Shown here in pieces: positions 45,539-54,916 of a DNA stretch of 61,665 nucleotides. This DNA is from Lachnospiraceae bacterium. GTDB taxonomy: Bacteria > Bacillota > Clostridia > Lachnospirales > Lachnospiraceae. Position 1 is the stretch's first letter. Every line of letters begins with the position of its first letter. The DNA lies in assembly GCA_017622875.1 (NCBI GenBank), contig JAGAQG010000037.1, positions 1-61,665 on the forward strand, written 5' to 3'. The notes beneath the pieces are model-generated. The model had not been told where the DNA came from, ran no database searches, and saw only the letters and a program-made list of their open reading frames with translations. Made by a program: the position numbers and the translations under genes.

Positions 45539-47683
45539 ATGGACATTAATAAAAAAATTGCCGAAGAGCTTGGAGTAAAACTTTGGCAGGTAGAAGCAGC
45601 AGTGGGACTGATCGATGAAGGAAATACAATTCCATTTATTTCCCGTTACCGTAAAGAAGCAACTGGTGCGTTGAATGATGAACAGCTTCGTACTTTGGAC
45701 GAGCGTCTGAAATATCTTCGAAATCTGGAAGAGAAAAAAGAACAGGTACTCTCTACCATCGAAGAACAGGGGAAACTGACAGAAGAATTAAAAGCACAGA
45801 TTCTGGCTGCGGAAACTCTGGTAGTAGTAGAGGACTTATACCGCCCGTATCGTCCAAAACGAAGAACCCGTGCCATGATTGCAAAGGAAAAAGGATTGGA
45901 AGGCCTTGCCAATGTGATTCTCTTACAGATGACCAATGTACCGATTGAAAAAGAAGCAGAGAGCTATCTTTCAGAAGAAAAAGGTGTGGAAACTGTGAAG
46001 GATGCCATTGCGGGAGCTATGGATATCATTGCAGAAAATATTTCTGATGAAGCAGAATATCGTATCTACATCCGTAAGATGACTTTTGATAATGGACGCA
46101 TTACTTCCGCAGCGAAAGACCCGGAAGCGAAAACGGTTTACGAAATGTATTATAATTTCGAAGAACCTGTGAAAAAGATTGCAGGCCATCGTGTGCTTGC
46201 CTTGAATCGTGCGGAAGATGAAAAAGTATTGACCGTTAAGGTAGAAGCTCCGGTAGAAGATATTTTAAGATATCTGGAAAAGAAAACAATCATTAGAGAA
46301 AATCCATATACAACTCAGGTATTAAAGGATGCGATTGCAGACAGTTACAGCCGACTGATCGGCCCAGCCATCGAACGTGAAATCAGAAATGATCTGACAG
46401 AAAAAGCGGAAGATGGTGCAATTAATGTATTTGGAAAGAACCTGGAACAGCTTCTTCTTCAGCCGCCAATCGCAGGACAGGTCGTTCTTGGATGGGACCC
46501 GGCTTTCAGAACAGGCTGTAAGCTGGCAGTTGTAGATGCTACAGGAAAAGTTCTGGATACGGTTGTTATCTATCCGACAGCACCACAGAACAAAGTAGAA
46601 GAAGCGAAAAAAGTGCTGAAAAACTTAATCGCAAAATATAAGATTACATTGATTTCTGTAGGAAATGGAACTGCATCCAGGGAATCAGAGCTTGTCATTG
46701 TGGATTTATTAAAAGAACTGAAAACGCCGGTTCAGTATGTCATTGTAAATGAAGCAGGGGCATCTGTTTACTCTGCAAGCAAGCTTGCCACAGAAGAGTT
46801 CCCGAATTTTGATGTAGGACAGCGAAGTGCAGCTTCTATCGCAAGACGTTTACAGGACCCGCTGGCAGAACTTGTAAAGATTGATCCGAAATCTATCGGT
46901 GTCGGCCAGTACCAGCACGACATGAACCAGAAAAAACTGAACGAATCCTTAACTGCTGTTGTAGAAGACTGTGTAAATAAAGTTGGAGTAGATTTAAATA
47001 CAGCATCCGCATCGCTCTTGGAATACATTTCCGGTATCAGTAAAACACTTGCGAAAAATATCGTAGCTTACCGAGAAGAAAATGGACGTTTCCATGACAG
47101 AAGAGAGCTTTTAAAGGTTTCTAAACTGGGACCAAAAGCCTTTGAACAGTGTGCCGGATTCATGAGAATCACAGGCGGTAAAAATCCACTGGATGCCACA
47201 AGTGTTCATCCGGAAAGCTATACCGCTGCTGAAAAGCTGATTTCAAAACTGGGTTATACAGAAGAGGACATTGTAAAAGGTGGTTTAAAAGGCATCGCCA
47301 AGAAAGTTCGCGATAAAAAGAAACTTGCAGAAGAACTTGGTATCGGTGAAATTACTTTGGAGGATATCTTAAAAGAGCTGGAAAAACCGGCCCGTGACCC
47401 GCGTGATGAAATGCCAAAACCAATCCTTCGAAGCGATGTCCTTGAAATGAAGGATTTAAAACCTGGTATGATCTTAAAAGGAACTGTCCGCAATGTCATT
47501 GACTTTGGTGTGTTCGTAGACATCGGTGTTCATCAGGACGGACTTGTACACATTTCACAGTTAACAGATAAAAAGTTTGTGAAACATCCACTGGAAGTAG
47601 TCAGTGTGGGAGATGTGGTAGAAGTCAAAGTTATGAGCGTTGATCTGGACAAAAAACGTATTCAGCTGACCATGAAGATTTAA
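45539..47683 (+). CDS. tex: RNA-binding transcription accessory protein Tex
   Basis: 714 residues with the full Tex layout: N-terminal helical domain (MDINKKIAEELGVKLWQVEAAVGLID), YqgF/RNase H-like domain (about 320-445, with LGWDPAFRTGCKLAVVD), two helix-hairpin-helix units (about 480-620) and a C-terminal S1 domain (about 640-712, LKPGMILKGTVRNVIDFGVF). It binds nucleic acid and is linked to transcription and stress tolerance. AGGAGG precedes the ATG. A single gene with its own terminator. Confidence 0.97.
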   Translation: MDINKKIAEELGVKLWQVEAAVGLIDEGNTIPFISRYRKEATGALNDEQLRTLDERLKYLRNLEEKKEQVLSTIEEQGKLTEELKAQILAAETLVVVEDLYRPYRPKRRTRAMIAKEKGLEGLANVILLQMTNVPIEKEAESYLSEEKGVETVKDAIAGAMDIIAENISDEAEYRIYIRKMTFDNGRITSAAKDPEAKTVYEMYYNFEEPVKKIAGHRVLALNRAEDEKVLTVKVEAPVEDILRYLEKKTIIRENPYTTQVLKDAIADSYSRLIGPAIEREIRNDLTEKAEDGAINVFGKNLEQLLLQPPIAGQVVLGWDPAFRTGCKLAVVDATGKVLDTVVIYPTAPQNKVEEAKKVLKNLIAKYKITLISVGNGTASRESELVIVDLLKELKTPVQYVIVNEAGASVYSASKLATEEFPNFDVGQRSAASIARRLQDPLAELVKIDPKSIGVGQYQHDMNQKKLNESLTAVVEDCVNKVGVDLNTASASLLEYISGISKTLAKNIVAYREENGRFHDRRELLKVSKLGPKAFEQCAGFMRITGGKNPLDATSVHPESYTAAEKLISKLGYTEEDIVKGGLKGIAKKVRDKKKLAEELGIGEITLEDILKELEKPARDPRDEMPKPILRSDVLEMKDLKPGMILKGTVRNVIDFGVFVDIGVHQDGLVHISQLTDKKFVKHPLEVVSVGDVVEVKVMSVDLDKKRIQLTMKI

Positions 47684-47704
47684 AATAGAAAATGGACGAA
47701 GTAG

Positions 47705-47737
47705 AAAACACTCAGCTTTTATAGTTGAGTGTTTTTT
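47705..47737 (+). terminator. Intrinsic terminator after tex
   Basis: AAAACACTCA pairs with TGAGTGTTTT around a twelve-base loop and is followed by six T. Confidence 0.85.
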
Positions 47738-47831
47738 GAATAGAAAACAAAAGATGACGAACATTTAAAAATAGAAAACGAATAAAATAAAGAACAAAAA
47801 CGAATGATGTAAGCACATTAAGAATAAAACA

Positions 47832-47860
47832 TTGTATTAATTGCAAAAAAAGATTATAAT
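47832..47860 (+). promoter_or_regulatory. Sigma-A promoter of the ATPase-TPR-Hsp70 operon
   Basis: TTGTAT (47832-47837) and a perfect TATAAT (47855-47860) are 17 bases apart. They lie 30 bases before the GTG start of the HTH-ATPase gene, after an AT-rich region with four copies of TAGAAAA. Confidence 0.75.
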
Positions 47861-47889
47861 AAGAGTATCAAAAAATGGGAGGTGTTTCA

Positions 47890-49758
47890 GTGGAATTTTA
47901 TATGACAACGCAAGATGCCGCGGATTTGTGGAAAATATCCACCCGAAGAATCAGCATTCTTTGCAAAGAAGGCAGAATTTCCGGTGCATATAAAGATGGA
48001 AAACAATGGATGATTCCTGTATATGCAGAAAAGCCTGCGGATAATCGTCTAAGGGAAACTCAAAGGTACGGAAGAAAGCCTATGAAAAAACTTCCGCTTC
48101 CAATCGGAATATCAGATTATCGAAAAGCCTCCAGTGAATATTATTACGTAGATAAGACCTTGATGATTCGAGACTTTATTGATGAACGTCCACAGGTTTC
48201 TTTGTTTACACGTCCAAGGCGTTTCGGGAAAACGTTGAATATGGATATGCTTCGCACTTTTTTTGAAATATCAGACGAGGATACCTCTATTTATTTTAGA
48301 AATAAAAAAATCTGGGCGTGCGGAGCAGAATATCAGGCCTACCAGGGAAAATATCCAGTAATTTACGTTACATTTAAAGATGTAAAGTGTGAGACGTGGG
48401 AATCGACCTATGACTTTATTTCGAAGATTTTGAGAAATGAATTTGAAAGACACTCAGAACTTTTGGAAAGTTCTCGCTTAAGTTCTTTTGAAAAGAAATA
48501 TTATATCGATGTTTTAAATGGAAGAGCTAATGAAAATGATATTGCGATGGCTTTTTTAAATCTTTCAAGAATGCTTCATGAACATCATGGGACAGCACCG
48601 ATTATTATTATTGATGAGTATGATACCCCGATTCAGCAGGGACATATGAGAGGATATTATGACCAGATCATTGATTTTATGCGTGCGCTGTTTTCAGGAG
48701 GTTTAAAGGATAATCCGCATCTTTCTTACGGATTTCTGACAGGGATTCTCCGTGTAGCCAAAGAAAGTATTTTCAGCGGGCTGAATAATCTGAAGATTAA
48801 TTCGATTTTAGACAATCGTTATAGTGAATATTTTGGATTTACACCTGCAGAAGTACAGGAAATGTCCATATATTATGGAGTTCCTGAAAAATATGATGAA
48901 ATGTGCGAATGGTATGATGGATATCGATTTGGCAATACTGAAATTTTTAATCCATGGTCAGTGATTGGTTATTTTGGTAACGAGTGTACGCCAAGGGCCT
49001 TTTGGCAGTCTACGGGTAGTAACGATATCATCAGCGAAGTATTGAAACTGGCAACGCCAGAGACGATGGAACGATTAAAAGCTTTAATGCAGGGAGAAGC
49101 GTTCGTTACACATATTGATACAGGAGTAATCTATCCGCAGATACAGAAGAATCCATCTTCTATTTACAGCTTTTTGCTGGTGACAGGCTATCTAAAATTG
49201 GTAAAAGCAGCACAGCCATTTGGAAGTGATTATATGTGTGAAGTCGCACTTCCGAATAAGGAGATTTCCTATGTGTACAGTAAAGAAATACTTTCACAGC
49301 TGGAAAACTTAATCCCGCCATCCGCTGCGATTGCCATTCAGGAAGCAATCTATACGATGGACATTTCTGCATTGCAGAAACGTCTTGAAGAATTTCTGAT
49401 TCAAACAATCAGCTATCATGATGCGGCAAATGAAACATTTTACCACGGGCTGATTTTAGGGCTTTGTGCAATGCTGGATAATTGTTATCGAATTACATCC
49501 AATCGAGAGGCAGGAGATGGCAGATTTGATATTCAGATGAAGCCTCTTGATGGAAAATTGCCGGGAATTATTATAGAATTAAAAGCAGCGAAGGATTATA
49601 GTCAGGAGCAGTTGAATGTACTTGCGCAGAAAGCATTGGAACAGATTGACGAACGCGGGTACGCTAAGGATATGGATTTAGAAGCTGTTTCTGTAATTTT
49701 AAAATATGGAATTGCTTTTTCAGGGAAGAAAGTCTGTATAAAAGCGTCAAAACAATGA
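47890..49758 (+). CDS. HTH-AAA ATPase-PD-(D/E)XK fusion (AAA-ATPase_like/PDDEXK_9)
   Basis: 622 residues from GTG 47890, five bases after GGGAGGTG; the ATG at 47875 overlaps that site. Residues 1-45 form an excisionase/MerR-like helix-turn-helix (MTTQDAADLWKISTRRISIL). Then comes the AAA-ATPase_like domain with RPRRFGKT (108-115) as P-loop and IIIIDEYDTP as Walker B. The C-terminus has a PD-(D/E)XK nuclease-like fold (RFDIQMKP, then IIIELKAAKDY). Function unknown; the family is abundant in gut anaerobes. It has a promoter, no terminator follows, and the TPR gene starts 18 bases later. It could regulate, cut DNA, or be a domesticated mobile-element protein. Confidence 0.88.
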   Translation: MEFYMTTQDAADLWKISTRRISILCKEGRISGAYKDGKQWMIPVYAEKPADNRLRETQRYGRKPMKKLPLPIGISDYRKASSEYYYVDKTLMIRDFIDERPQVSLFTRPRRFGKTLNMDMLRTFFEISDEDTSIYFRNKKIWACGAEYQAYQGKYPVIYVTFKDVKCETWESTYDFISKILRNEFERHSELLESSRLSSFEKKYYIDVLNGRANENDIAMAFLNLSRMLHEHHGTAPIIIIDEYDTPIQQGHMRGYYDQIIDFMRALFSGGLKDNPHLSYGFLTGILRVAKESIFSGLNNLKINSILDNRYSEYFGFTPAEVQEMSIYYGVPEKYDEMCEWYDGYRFGNTEIFNPWSVIGYFGNECTPRAFWQSTGSNDIISEVLKLATPETMERLKALMQGEAFVTHIDTGVIYPQIQKNPSSIYSFLLVTGYLKLVKAAQPFGSDYMCEVALPNKEISYVYSKEILSQLENLIPPSAAIAIQEAIYTMDISALQKRLEEFLIQTISYHDAANETFYHGLILGLCAMLDNCYRITSNREAGDGRFDIQMKPLDGKLPGIIIELKAAKDYSQEQLNVLAQKALEQIDERGYAKDMDLEAVSVILKYGIAFSGKKVCIKASKQ

Positions 49759-49776
49759 TAGAAAGGATGGTCAGTT

Positions 49777-52700
49777 ATGGAAAAAGAACTTATTTTTCAG
49801 ATTTTGGAAATCAATGAATTAAAAGATGAGCGTGCCTTAAAAGCCGCATACATGAACAAATTAAAAGTGACCAACCCGGAAGATGACCCGGAGGGATTCC
49901 GAAGACTCCGTGAAGCTTATGAAAAAGCAGTCGAGCTGCTTCGTAATGCGGAAGAAGAAACAGAAGAGACTGAAAAAACAGACATTGATCTGTGGATTGA
50001 CAAAATGGACGCAGTGTATCAGAATTTCAGAACTCGTGGAGATGTGGAAGCATGGAAAGAACTGCTTTCCGATGAACTCTGCGATAATCTGGATACCTCG
50101 CTTGATGCGAGAAATGCAGCGATTAATTATTTGCTGTCTCATTTTTATCTGCCGAGGGAAATCTGGCAGTGTCTCGATAAAGAATTTGAATTTGTGGCCG
50201 ATTATGACCAGTTAAAGGAAAAGTTTCCGGCAGACTTTTTAGATTATGTGAAATATTATCTCGAAAATCAGTATTGGGTAAAATTTGAGTGTTTTGAAAA
50301 GCGTGATGGAGCAGCTTCTGTCAATGTGGATGCGTACATCCGAACCTATCTGGAGATGAAAAACTTATTGGATCGTGGGGAGTTTGATAATGCTGCACAA
50401 AAATTTGAAGAATTAGAAGCGTATGGTGTCTGGTATCCACTGGAAGACGTAGAGAAAATGCGACTTCTGGAAGCAAAAGGCAATGTGGAAGAAGCCCTAA
50501 AATATGCAGAACGACTGGCAGAGGAAACGGATAAAGAAGAGAGCGTTTATGCTGCTGATAAAAACTATATCGTGCCTGTCTGTGGAAATGTTAAATGGAA
50601 TGCAGGCGATAAAAAAGGTGCCTTTGTCCTGTGGAGCAAATTCCCCGAAAATATTGATTCCAAATTCGGTATGATGAAATATTATCTGGAAAGTGAAGAT
50701 ACCGCAGAAAAAGCGAAGGATATCGCTATGGATATCTGGGAAATGGATGGTACCAACCAGAGGGTAGAAAGTTATGTAACAAAAGCCAACGAACTGATTC
50801 TCGGAAAATTTGAGCGACAGATTCGTGAAGCTGCTACACAAGCAGAAAAAGATAAGATCAGTGTGGAAATGGCATGGTGCTATTTCCAGAATCAGAATGC
50901 GGAAAAAGCAGTAGAAATCCTGGAAGCAATCCATCCAAACGAAGAAATCTATTACAGTTACCACAATTTAAAGGGACGCGCTCTGGCATCTTTAAACAGA
51001 ATGGAAGAAGCGGTTCCGGAACTTCGTCTCTGGTTATCCCTGATTTTGGAAACCGTAGATGATGGCAGTGAAGAGTCAAAGAAACGTCTGCGCAGAAAAG
51101 GCACCGCCTATCTGATGCTGGGCCATTGCCTGATGAAAACAAAACAGTATGATGATGCAGTGGAAATGCTTGCCCGTGCAGAAGAAGAAAATTCTGATCT
51201 GGGAGAAAAATTAAGTGCCATGAACACCATGGCAGAAACTTTCCTTGCCATGAATGCTTTGGAACGTGCGGCGGATAAATGTGATCAGATTATTGCGATT
51301 GAACAGAGATATTATCCTGCATATGTGATTCGTCAGGAAGCCTGTTTCAAAATGCAGAGAGCACAGCAGGTAGTTGACGACTATTATCGTGCCATTGAGA
51401 TTTATCCTGCATTTTATAAGCCATATCTGCTGGCGGCAAAGGTATTTTTCTTATACCGCCAGTATAAAGATGCAAAAGGTGTCATCGACAGAGCGAGAAA
51501 TTCACAGGTGGAATTCTCAGATGATCTGAAACTTCTGGAAGTGAAAATCCTCCGTAATCTCGCGGAAAATAATGAAGATCGAAAAGTACCATTAGAAATC
51601 GTAGAAAAGCTGGCAGAAGAAGTGGACCCGAAAAATACAGATATTGAAGACGTTTCGGAGATTGACTATGAAACGGGTCTGCTCTACTGGGATAATAATT
51701 CCATCGATCTTGCGGTGCAGTATGTGAAAAAGGCCATTGCAAAAAATCCATCCAGAAATCAGTATCTGATGATTCAGGGAGATATGCTCCGTGATCTTAG
51801 AAAGTATGAGGAAGCATTGAATTCCTATAAGGCCGCAAAGGAAGATTATGGCAATACAGCGGGATATTTACATAGTGTTGGATGCTGTTACTCAGGTATG
51901 GGCAATCAGAAAAAAATGGTAGAATGCTTTGAACAGGCTTTGGAACTTGATCCGAATTATCGCGGCTTAAACGAGAGAATTGCGGATTATCACATGGATT
52001 TGTACCGCGAAGACAGTGACGAAGCGCATTTTTACAAAGCAATTGAATATATCAACAAAGAAGTTGCGATTAATGAACGATGCTACAGTCTTGTATGCCG
52101 AGGACTTATGTACATGGATGCAATGCGTCTTTCAGAAGCCATTGCAGATTTTGAAAAGGCATTGACCTATCAGCCGGAAGACTGGGCGGCATATAACAAT
52201 ATGGGATGCTGCTATAAATATCTGGGCAATTATGAGAAGGCCATCGAATGTCTGGAAAAATCGGCAGAAATCGTAGAACGTACAGGCATTGTAAAATCCT
52301 TACCATACAGCAATCTGGCAGACGTTTATGAAATTCTGCGTGATTATCAGAAAGCCATTGACTGCTATGTAAAGGCACTTCGCATTGACCGTGAACGAAT
52401 TCATTTCTATCAGGAAATCGCCGGATTATATCGGAATATGAAAGATTACGACAATGCGGTAAAATATTATAATATTCTTGGAGAAAAACGCGGCGGCAAA
52501 CGTCATCTGATCAAAATCGGAGACTGCTATGCGGTGCAGCGCAATCTGAAAAAAGCAAAAGAATACTACGAACAGGCAATTGCCAAATTTGATAACCTGT
52601 CTTCTGCTTATGATATTTACAATGAATATGCGGAGCATATGGTTGATATTTTTGAATATAAAGATGCCATCAAACGTCTGGACCAGATTGAAAAATCAGT

Positions 52701-53154
52701 GGCAAAGATGGGAACTGAGATTTCTCCAAGAGTTCAGGCAAGACACTGGCTGATCAAAGCACGTGCGTACTACATGCTTCACAAATCCGCGAAAGCGGCA
52801 GAATGTGCAAAGAAAGCAAAAGAATTCTATCTAACAGGCGCAGTATCCGAAGAAGCATTTGTAAATTATGCAATGGAACGCCCATGGCGTATGGCACGTA
52901 TCGGAGAATGCTATATGTACATGGGACAGTCTGAAAAGGCAATGGAAATGTTCCGAAAAATGTCAGGCTGTGAACGTTGTACTCACTGCAGAGAGCCGAA
53001 ATGCTATGAAGGAATCCGTGATATGGGAATTTACTATTATGGTCTGAAGGAGTATGACAAAGCATTGTCCTACTATGAGCAGGCGCTTGAAATCTGCCCG
53101 ACAGATATAGAATTGCAGCTTGCAATCGCGAAATTACGTAAGGAGATTAAATAA
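49777..53154 (+). CDS. Large TPR protein with degenerate J-like N-terminus
   Basis: 1125 residues. Residues 1-55 look like a J-domain (helix LKAAYMNKLKV, then FRRLREAYEKA), but where HPD is expected it reads TNPEDDPEG. The rest is made of tetratricopeptide repeats throughout, strongest at about 660-970 (for example DWAAYNNMGCCYKYLGNYEKAIE). Near 1065 is a Cys cluster, CERCTHCREPKC, a possible metal site. No signal peptide or membrane span. AAAGGATGG precedes the ATG. The Hsp70 gene starts three bases after its stop, so the two proteins almost surely work together as co-chaperone and chaperone. Client unknown. Confidence 0.88.
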   Translation: MEKELIFQILEINELKDERALKAAYMNKLKVTNPEDDPEGFRRLREAYEKAVELLRNAEEETEETEKTDIDLWIDKMDAVYQNFRTRGDVEAWKELLSDELCDNLDTSLDARNAAINYLLSHFYLPREIWQCLDKEFEFVADYDQLKEKFPADFLDYVKYYLENQYWVKFECFEKRDGAASVNVDAYIRTYLEMKNLLDRGEFDNAAQKFEELEAYGVWYPLEDVEKMRLLEAKGNVEEALKYAERLAEETDKEESVYAADKNYIVPVCGNVKWNAGDKKGAFVLWSKFPENIDSKFGMMKYYLESEDTAEKAKDIAMDIWEMDGTNQRVESYVTKANELILGKFERQIREAATQAEKDKISVEMAWCYFQNQNAEKAVEILEAIHPNEEIYYSYHNLKGRALASLNRMEEAVPELRLWLSLILETVDDGSEESKKRLRRKGTAYLMLGHCLMKTKQYDDAVEMLARAEEENSDLGEKLSAMNTMAETFLAMNALERAADKCDQIIAIEQRYYPAYVIRQEACFKMQRAQQVVDDYYRAIEIYPAFYKPYLLAAKVFFLYRQYKDAKGVIDRARNSQVEFSDDLKLLEVKILRNLAENNEDRKVPLEIVEKLAEEVDPKNTDIEDVSEIDYETGLLYWDNNSIDLAVQYVKKAIAKNPSRNQYLMIQGDMLRDLRKYEEALNSYKAAKEDYGNTAGYLHSVGCCYSGMGNQKKMVECFEQALELDPNYRGLNERIADYHMDLYREDSDEAHFYKAIEYINKEVAINERCYSLVCRGLMYMDAMRLSEAIADFEKALTYQPEDWAAYNNMGCCYKYLGNYEKAIECLEKSAEIVERTGIVKSLPYSNLADVYEILRDYQKAIDCYVKALRIDRERIHFYQEIAGLYRNMKDYDNAVKYYNILGEKRGGKRHLIKIGDCYAVQRNLKKAKEYYEQAIAKFDNLSSAYDIYNEYAEHMVDIFEYKDAIKRLDQIEKSVAKMGTEISPRVQARHWLIKARAYYMLHKSAKAAECAKKAKEFYLTGAVSEEAFVNYAMERPWRMARIGECYMYMGQSEKAMEMFRKMSGCERCTHCREPKCYEGIRDMGIYYYGLKEYDKALSYYEQALEICPTDIELQLAIAKLRKEIK

Positions 53155-53157
53155 TCT

Positions 53158-54852
53158 ATGATCATAGGAATTGACCTTGGCACGACCAACAGTCTGGCAG
53201 CTTACTATACAGAAGATGGCCCGAAGATCATCCCGAACCGTCTGGGAAAACGAATGACGCCATCTGTAGTAAGTTTAGACGAAGAAGGTCAGATTTTAGT
53301 GGGAGAATCAGCGGCAGAGCAGATGCTGCTGACTCCGGACAGAGGTGCTTCGGTTTTTAAACGAAGCATGGGAAGCGGTAAAAAATTCAATCTGGGAGAT
53401 AAGAGCTTTACAGCAGAGGAACTCTCCTCCTTTGTTCTGCGTGCCTTAAAAGAAGATGCGGAACAATATCTTGGGGAACCGGTGACGGAAGCGGTCATCA
53501 GCGTGCCGGCCTACTTTAACGATGCCAGAAGACGTGCGACCAAACGTGCCGGAGAGCTGGCAGGATTAAAGGTGGAGCGAATCATCAGTGAACCGACAGC
53601 GGCAGCCATTGCGTATGGGCTTTGGCAGCACAAAGGGCAGGCAAGATTTCTTGTATTCGACCTTGGCGGAGGTACTTTTGATGTCTCAATTTTGGAACTG
53701 TACGATACAATTCTGGAAGTTCATGCGGTAGCAGGGGACAACTTCCTCGGTGGCGAAGATTTTACTGCTGTATTGGAAAAAATGTTTTACGCGAAACATT
53801 CTTCCATAAGTCCGTTTACCTTAAATGAAAAAGTAAGAAAACATGTGCGCAAGCAGGCGGAAATCTGTAAGCTTGGTTTTGCAAACTCCAAAGTCTCCGA
53901 AATGAAATGTAACATTGATGGAGAAGAATACAGCTACAAAGTAAGTCTGGAGGACTATGAAGAGGCCTGCGAAGAGCTTCTTGAGAAAATTCGCCAGCCA
54001 ATCAAACGAAGCTTAAAGGATGCACATATCCGATTATCAGATATTGATAAAGTCGTTCTGGTGGGTGGGGCTACAAAATCACCAGTCATCCGAAAATTTG
54101 CAGCCAAATTATTCCATATGATTCCGGATACTTCCATGAACCCGGATGAGACAGTGGCGCTTGGCGCAGCCATTCAGGGGGCCATGAAGGAACGTCGGGA
54201 CGGAATCAAAGAAGTAATCCTGACCGACGTATGTCCATTCACCCTTGGAACTGAGGTGGTGCGGGAATATGCACAGCACCGTTTTGAAGATGGGATATTT
54301 TTGCCGATCATTGAAAGAAACACCGTGATTCCGGCCAGCCGCACAGAAACACTCTATACGGTGCGGGATGACCAGACAAAAATTCGTGTTCATGTATTAC
54401 AGGGAGAAAGCCGCTTTGCGGTAAACAATCTTTCTCTGGGAGAATTAATGATTGATATTCCTGCAAACAAAGCCGGTGCCGAATCGGTAGATGTTACTTA
54501 TACCTATGACATCAACTCCATTCTGGAAGTAGAAGTAAAGGTAAACTCTACCGGTAAAAAGCTTCGTCAGGTATTCAAAGATCGAAATCTGGAAATGACA
54601 GAGGAAGAGATCGAAGAACGTCTGGAAACATTGTCTTACTTAAAAATCCACCCACGTGACAAGGAAGAAAACAAATTCCTTTTACTTCGCGGTGAGCGAA
54701 TTTATGAAGAAAGTCTCGGTATGAAACGTGTGCAGGTGGAAAGAGTTCTTAGAAACTTCGAACAGGCACTTAATTCCTACGATGGAGAAAAAATAGCAGA
54801 AGCAAAGAAAGAACTGATCGACTTTTTAGAAGAAGCAGATGAGTGGGAATAG
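53158..54852 (+). CDS. hscC: HscC-type Hsp70 chaperone
   Basis: 564 residues. ATPase domain: phosphate loop GIDLGTTNSLAAYY, SVPAYFND, SEPTAAAIAYG, FDLGGGTFDVS and VGGATKSPVI. The substrate-binding domain follows from about 370 (VCPFTLGTEV). The helical lid is short and the DnaK-type EEVD-like tail is absent. The size and sequence fit HscC-like Hsp70s, not DnaK. ATG comes three bases after the TPR gene; AAGGAG lies inside the end of that gene, so translation is probably coupled. No grpE is nearby. It ends at a terminator. Confidence 0.92.
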   Translation: MIIGIDLGTTNSLAAYYTEDGPKIIPNRLGKRMTPSVVSLDEEGQILVGESAAEQMLLTPDRGASVFKRSMGSGKKFNLGDKSFTAEELSSFVLRALKEDAEQYLGEPVTEAVISVPAYFNDARRRATKRAGELAGLKVERIISEPTAAAIAYGLWQHKGQARFLVFDLGGGTFDVSILELYDTILEVHAVAGDNFLGGEDFTAVLEKMFYAKHSSISPFTLNEKVRKHVRKQAEICKLGFANSKVSEMKCNIDGEEYSYKVSLEDYEEACEELLEKIRQPIKRSLKDAHIRLSDIDKVVLVGGATKSPVIRKFAAKLFHMIPDTSMNPDETVALGAAIQGAMKERRDGIKEVILTDVCPFTLGTEVVREYAQHRFEDGIFLPIIERNTVIPASRTETLYTVRDDQTKIRVHVLQGESRFAVNNLSLGELMIDIPANKAGAESVDVTYTYDINSILEVEVKVNSTGKKLRQVFKDRNLEMTEEEIEERLETLSYLKIHPRDKEENKFLLLRGERIYEESLGMKRVQVERVLRNFEQALNSYDGEKIAEAKKELIDFLEEADEWE

Positions 54853-54865
54853 ATACAGATATAAC

Positions 54866-54904
54866 AAAAGCATGGGAAACAAAAATAGTTCCCATGCTTT
54901 TTAA
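54866..54904. terminator. Bidirectional intrinsic terminator
   Basis: AAAAGCATGGGAAC pairs with GTTCCCATGCTTTT. It ends the chaperone operon and the convergent ribU gene. Confidence 0.93.
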
Positions 54905-54916
54905 AGTTGTGCGTAT

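Noticed and set aside
50497-50964. 155-codon open frame antisense to the TPR gene
   Set aside because: Opposite a continuous TPR coding region; composition is typical of a shadow frame.
53158-54852. Hsp70 as the main DnaK
   Set aside because: It is too short (564 residues), has a reduced lid, no grpE or dnaJ beside it, and is joined to a TPR partner, so an HscC-type chaperone fits better.
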